This document shows positions 61,372-64,000 of a DNA stretch of 64,000 bases, one piece after another; position 1 is the first letter of the stretch; each line of letters begins with the position of its first letter. Location of the stretch: assembly GCA_027484825.1 (NCBI GenBank), contig JAIXSE010000021.1, positions 310,001 to 374,000 on the forward strand, in the 5' to 3' direction. The position numbers were made by a program, and so were the translations under genes. Under the pieces are notes generated by a model. That model ran no database searches. It had not been told where the DNA came from and saw only the letters and a list, made by a program, of their open reading frames with translations. Source of the DNA: Rubrivivax sp. (GTDB taxonomy: Bacteria; Pseudomonadota; Gammaproteobacteria; Burkholderiales; Burkholderiaceae_C).

Positions 61372-63427
61372 GTGCGGCGGTCGGCGTCGGCGCCTGGACC
61401 AGCGGCAGATCCACCTGGGTCACCGCGCCGGTCTCGGTCAACTGAAAGTCAAAAGTCCCCCCCAGCGCCTGCATGCGCTCCCGCATGTGGGTCAGGCCCA
61501 TGCCGGTGGAAGTGCCGAATGCGGGGCGCTGTGGCAGCGACTGCGCCAGCCCGGACTGGCCGTTGTCGGAGATGCGCAGGCTCATACGGGTGTCCGTCTG
61601 CTGCATCTCAATGCTGATGTGGGTGGCGTTGGCATACTTCAAGGTGTTGGCCACCGTCTCCTCCACCACCCGAAGCAGGTCTTTCGCCCCTTCGTCCAGC
61701 AACACGAACTCGGCGCCTTCAGGCACCTCATACGTCAGCTGGAAGTTCTTGCCGCTCAGCAGGGAGTCCAGGTTGACACAGTAGTCAAACAGGATGTTCT
61801 GGAACTCCCGCTCTTCACGCTGCGGGCTGCTCGACACCAGTCCTCGCACCCCCTGCAGCAGGTCCAGCAGGCTCTGTTCCAGTTGCGCCGCATTCAAGTG
61901 GCCGTCCCGCACCGAAAACAGGGTCGTGACCAAGCGCGAGCCGATGCCGTCGTGCAGCTCGCGATACAGCCGCTCCCGTTCTTCCTGGGCCGCCTCCCGG
62001 CGCTCCAGGCTGCTCTGACGGTCGTAGGCGAGCGTCAGCTCCAGCTCCCGCCGCCGCAGGCTCTCCGTCAGAATCCGATTGGCCTCGCGCACCCGCTGGG
62101 TGCTTTCCCCATACTTCAGCAGATGCACCCGCGCCATCACGATCAGCAGCGGCGGCAGCACCAGATGGGTGAGGTACATCGGGGTGCCCAGCAGTCTGAG
62201 GATGGACCCGGGTGACGCCTCGCTGAGCGGCCCGATGCGATGCGTCATCACCAGAAAATCATGAAAGATCAGCAGGGCGGCCAGGCTCATGTGGATCAGC
62301 AGGAGGATGGCCGGGCCGTTACGGGTGCGGCGCGCATACAGCGCCAGTCGAACCATCACCCAGAGCTGCAGGGGCAGCATCAACCAGATCCAGAAATGGG
62401 CCAGATGGACCTCCCCACGGCTGCCCAAAAACGGGGAGATCAGTGCCGCAGTCGACGACGACAGCGTCACCAGCACCGCCATGGTCCGGCTCAGCGGCTC
62501 CTGGATGAAACGCAGCACAAACAGAATGGTCAGGGCGTTCAGCGCGCCGGTGCAGACGTAAAAGCCCCACAGCCAGGCATCTCGCCAGGCCGCCGGAATG
62601 TGCACCCACAGCGACAGGGTGTAGACCGTGGCCCAGAGCAGCGCCACCGCCCCGATCAGACCGAAAGTGTCGTCCTGCCGGTTGACCGCCCAGATGCCCA
62701 CCATGAACAGCCCGGCCAACAGACAGAAGGCTTTGCTGGCATCGGCCAGGGATCCACCGATGAAGTCCACCACCTCGGTGATGAAGGCAATGGCGCCCAC
62801 ATTCCCAATGTAGACTGGTGAGAAGATGAGATGGGGTTCCCAACTGGTGTACTCGATGACCAGGTGGTTCGGCCCCTGCGGCCTCAGCAGCTTGACTGGC
62901 AGCGGCACCATGATCGGGCGAAACCACATGAAACGGTCGTTGGCCGTGGAGCGCGGAAAGCCGTCCAGCCAGACCCCGTTGAGGTAGACATCCACCCCGT
63001 GCACGGCCTGGCTGATGAGGATGGCCTTGGCTGGACCGCGGAGATGAATTTCGCGGTTGCCCTCCCGCGTGTCGTCGTAGCTGTCGGCCGGCGCCAGGAA
63101 GGGATCCACATCGATGACCAGGCGGGCTTTGCGCAATCGGGTGGCGCCCTCCCGGTGGTCAACGATCGGCAGCATGGCGTCCACCTCGTTGTCCAGCAGC
63201 GGGCCGTCGAATCGCAGGGCATCGGGATCGTCGGGCGGGACGGCTCGCAGTTCGTAGCGCGATGCCTTGCCGATGGTGTGGATCGCCGCCATCTGGGTGC
63301 CGATATTCCACAGCATCAGCCCCATGAACACCAGCATCACGCTGAAGGCCAGGAGCGGACTCCACCAGAATCGACGACCCGCCGGCTCGGTCGATGTCCA
63401 TTCAGGCCATGAAGGAACCGTTGCCAT
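61346..63427 (-). CDS. 7TM sensor histidine kinase, NarX/HisKA_3 type
   Basis: A 693-residue kinase starting at MATVPSWPEW (GGGGGTG upstream; 12 codons inside the track). It has one membrane helix (about 20-43), a periplasmic beta-rich domain (about 50-215), seven closely spaced membrane segments (about 220-425), a coiled-coil (RQSSLERREAAQEERERLYRELHDGIGSRL) with the phospho-His, and a HATPase with VVEETVANTLKYANATHIS and GMGLTHMRERMQALGG. This is a 7TMR-DISM-like plan. The kinase class pairs with NarL regulators such as the one at 50352. The signal is unknown. Confidence 0.9.
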   Translation of the reverse strand: MATVPSWPEWTSTEPAGRRFWWSPLLAFSVMLVFMGLMLWNIGTQMAAIHTIGKASRYELRAVPPDDPDALRFDGPLLDNEVDAMLPIVDHREGATRLRKARLVIDVDPFLAPADSYDDTREGNREIHLRGPAKAILISQAVHGVDVYLNGVWLDGFPRSTANDRFMWFRPIMVPLPVKLLRPQGPNHLVIEYTSWEPHLIFSPVYIGNVGAIAFITEVVDFIGGSLADASKAFCLLAGLFMVGIWAVNRQDDTFGLIGAVALLWATVYTLSLWVHIPAAWRDAWLWGFYVCTGALNALTILFVLRFIQEPLSRTMAVLVTLSSSTAALISPFLGSRGEVHLAHFWIWLMLPLQLWVMVRLALYARRTRNGPAILLLIHMSLAALLIFHDFLVMTHRIGPLSEASPGSILRLLGTPMYLTHLVLPPLLIVMARVHLLKYGESTQRVREANRILTESLRRRELELTLAYDRQSSLERREAAQEERERLYRELHDGIGSRLVTTLFSVRDGHLNAAQLEQSLLDLLQGVRGLVSSSPQREEREFQNILFDYCVNLDSLLSGKNFQLTYEVPEGAEFVLLDEGAKDLLRVVEETVANTLKYANATHISIEMQQTDTRMSLRISDNGQSGLAQSLPQRPAFGTSTGMGLTHMRERMQALGGTFDFQLTETGAVTQVDLPLVQAPTPTAALRRDSEAS

Positions 63428-63577
63428 CACACCCCCGGAACAGGTGGCTGTCCCGGTCTTCACGAATCGGGACTGCGACTCGGCACCGCTGCTGAAGCGG
63501 CATTCGCTGCCGGGGGAGAAGCGGAGGGCGTCAGGCCAAAAGGGCGCCGACCTCGGCGCCGCTGACCGACATCCTGC

Positions 63578-63808
63578 TTAATGTAGCGCCAGATTCAGCT
63601 GGTCCACCACCTCCGCCCAGTCGGCATCTTCGAGCAGCAGGTCCTTCAGCAGCCGGGCCTGGGACGGCGTCCAGAACGGCGCCTCGGTGATCTTGACGTC
63701 ATTGGGCAGCGGGCGGTGCTCGTCAATGAAGCGGCGGATCTCGGACTCCGAGGAGGGTAGACCCAGTTGATCGAAAAGTTCGGAAAAGGGATGAACGCTG
63801 GGTTCCAT
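63578..63808 (-). CDS. DUF2789 family protein
   Basis: A 76-residue acidic protein starting at MEPSVHPFSELFDQLGLPSSESEIRRFIDEHRPL, with CAGGAG at good spacing; the track start is 38 codons too early. The sequence PFSELFDQLGLP...IRRFIDEHRPLP...APFWTPSQARLLKDLLLEDADWAEVVDQLNLAL is the DUF2789 pattern. It is probably helical and cytoplasmic; the function is unknown. It is divergent from the partial gene at the window end. Confidence 0.92.
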   Translation of the reverse strand: MEPSVHPFSELFDQLGLPSSESEIRRFIDEHRPLPNDVKITEAPFWTPSQARLLKDLLLEDADWAEVVDQLNLALH

Positions 63809-63914
63809 ATGAGACTCCTGAAAGGTCAGTTCTTTGAAAATGCTGCTTTGCCCCTCGCACGAGAGACCCCCTGGCAAGGCTAACATCGTGCCCGGGATCT
63901 CCAGGGGAGCTTTG

Positions 63915-64000
63915 ATGACCACAAGCCAGGACCAGCGACTGTCCGACCCCCCCGCCAGCGATGCGGCGGAGGAGTCGCGCCTGCGCCTGGCGGGCAGTCG
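63915..64000 (+). CDS. Start of an unidentified gene, cut by window end
   Basis: ATG at 63915 follows GGGGAGCTTTG, a good ribosome-binding site, and the frame (MTTSQDQRLSDPPASDAAEE...) stays open to base 64000. Only 28 residues, polar and acidic, are visible, so no family can be given. The plausible start and its position divergent from DUF2789 support it being real. Confidence 0.5.
   Translation, partial: MTTSQDQRLSDPPASDAAEESRLRLAGS

Noticed and set aside
139-64000. CRISPR array, tRNA, rRNA, transposase or phage genes
   Set aside because: Scanning gave only short tandem repeats with no spacers, no cloverleaf that I could support and no transposase motif.

Overview
The window is dense, GC-rich bacterial chromosome. 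Gene content (ubiD, edd-eda, pdxH, thyA, folA, a ZnuD-like receptor, an EmrAB-type pump, and many small conserved hypotheticals typical of the order) suggests a betaproteobacterium of the order Burkholderiales, probably of the Roseateles/Mitsuaria/Leptothrix kind. That placement is inferred from gene content and protein style, not from a marker gene. I see no tRNA, rRNA, CRISPR array, insertion sequence or phage gene.

Layout. 1-17.6 kb is mostly housekeeping: the 3' part of ubiD, a YdcF-like membrane protein, a giant AsmA/DUF748 envelope protein, msrA, a metal-type TonB receptor with a small DUF2946-like partner, pdxH, a MobA-like nucleotidyltransferase, chaC, a DMT exporter, the Entner-Doudoroff pair edd-eda with a HexR-like operator and a strong terminator, an ArsC-like protein and xth. 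17.8-31.5 kb is more mixed: a SUKH (SMI1/KNR4) protein, a two-gene glycan module, an unaccompanied gspD secretin, DUF4337, folA, a carboxymuconolactone decarboxylase-like protein, a chemoreceptor, a PrpF-like isomerase, a duplicated-repeat secreted protein, a double-CXXCG protein, a CPBP protease and thyA. 31.7-39 kb holds an MsbA-like ABC exporter divergent from a marR-oprM-emrA-emrB drug-efflux operon. 39-48.7 kb holds a hybrid histidine kinase facing a minus-strand run (ferritin-like protein, cardiolipin-synthase-like phospholipase D, AsmA protein, receiver-only regulator), plus DUF1328, two small hypotheticals and an OmpA-type lipoprotein.

The most interesting region is 48.9-63.4 kb. A complete type I secretion system (TolC-like channel, LapB-like ABC protein, LapC-like adaptor) and a LuxR-type response regulator lie on the minus strand. 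Opposite them are a copper-storage-type protein and a 1013-residue protein with eight Ig-like repeats and a Bap/Lap-like N-terminal leader. That protein is followed 30 bp later by a degenerate EAL-HDOD protein. An intact EAL-HDOD paralogue with all recognisable catalytic residues sits at the other edge of the cluster, and a 7TM histidine kinase closes it. The arrangement looks like a c-di-GMP- and two-component-controlled surface-protein export system with an apparently inactive EAL sensor, but without lapD/lapG and without RTX repeats in the presumed cargo. Three unusual inverted-repeat elements lie in its two intergenic regions.

All calls come from reading the sequence and recognising protein families. 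No database search was run. Starts were moved from the ORF track where a Shine-Dalgarno sequence, a signal peptide or family length argued for it, and this is stated in each entry.
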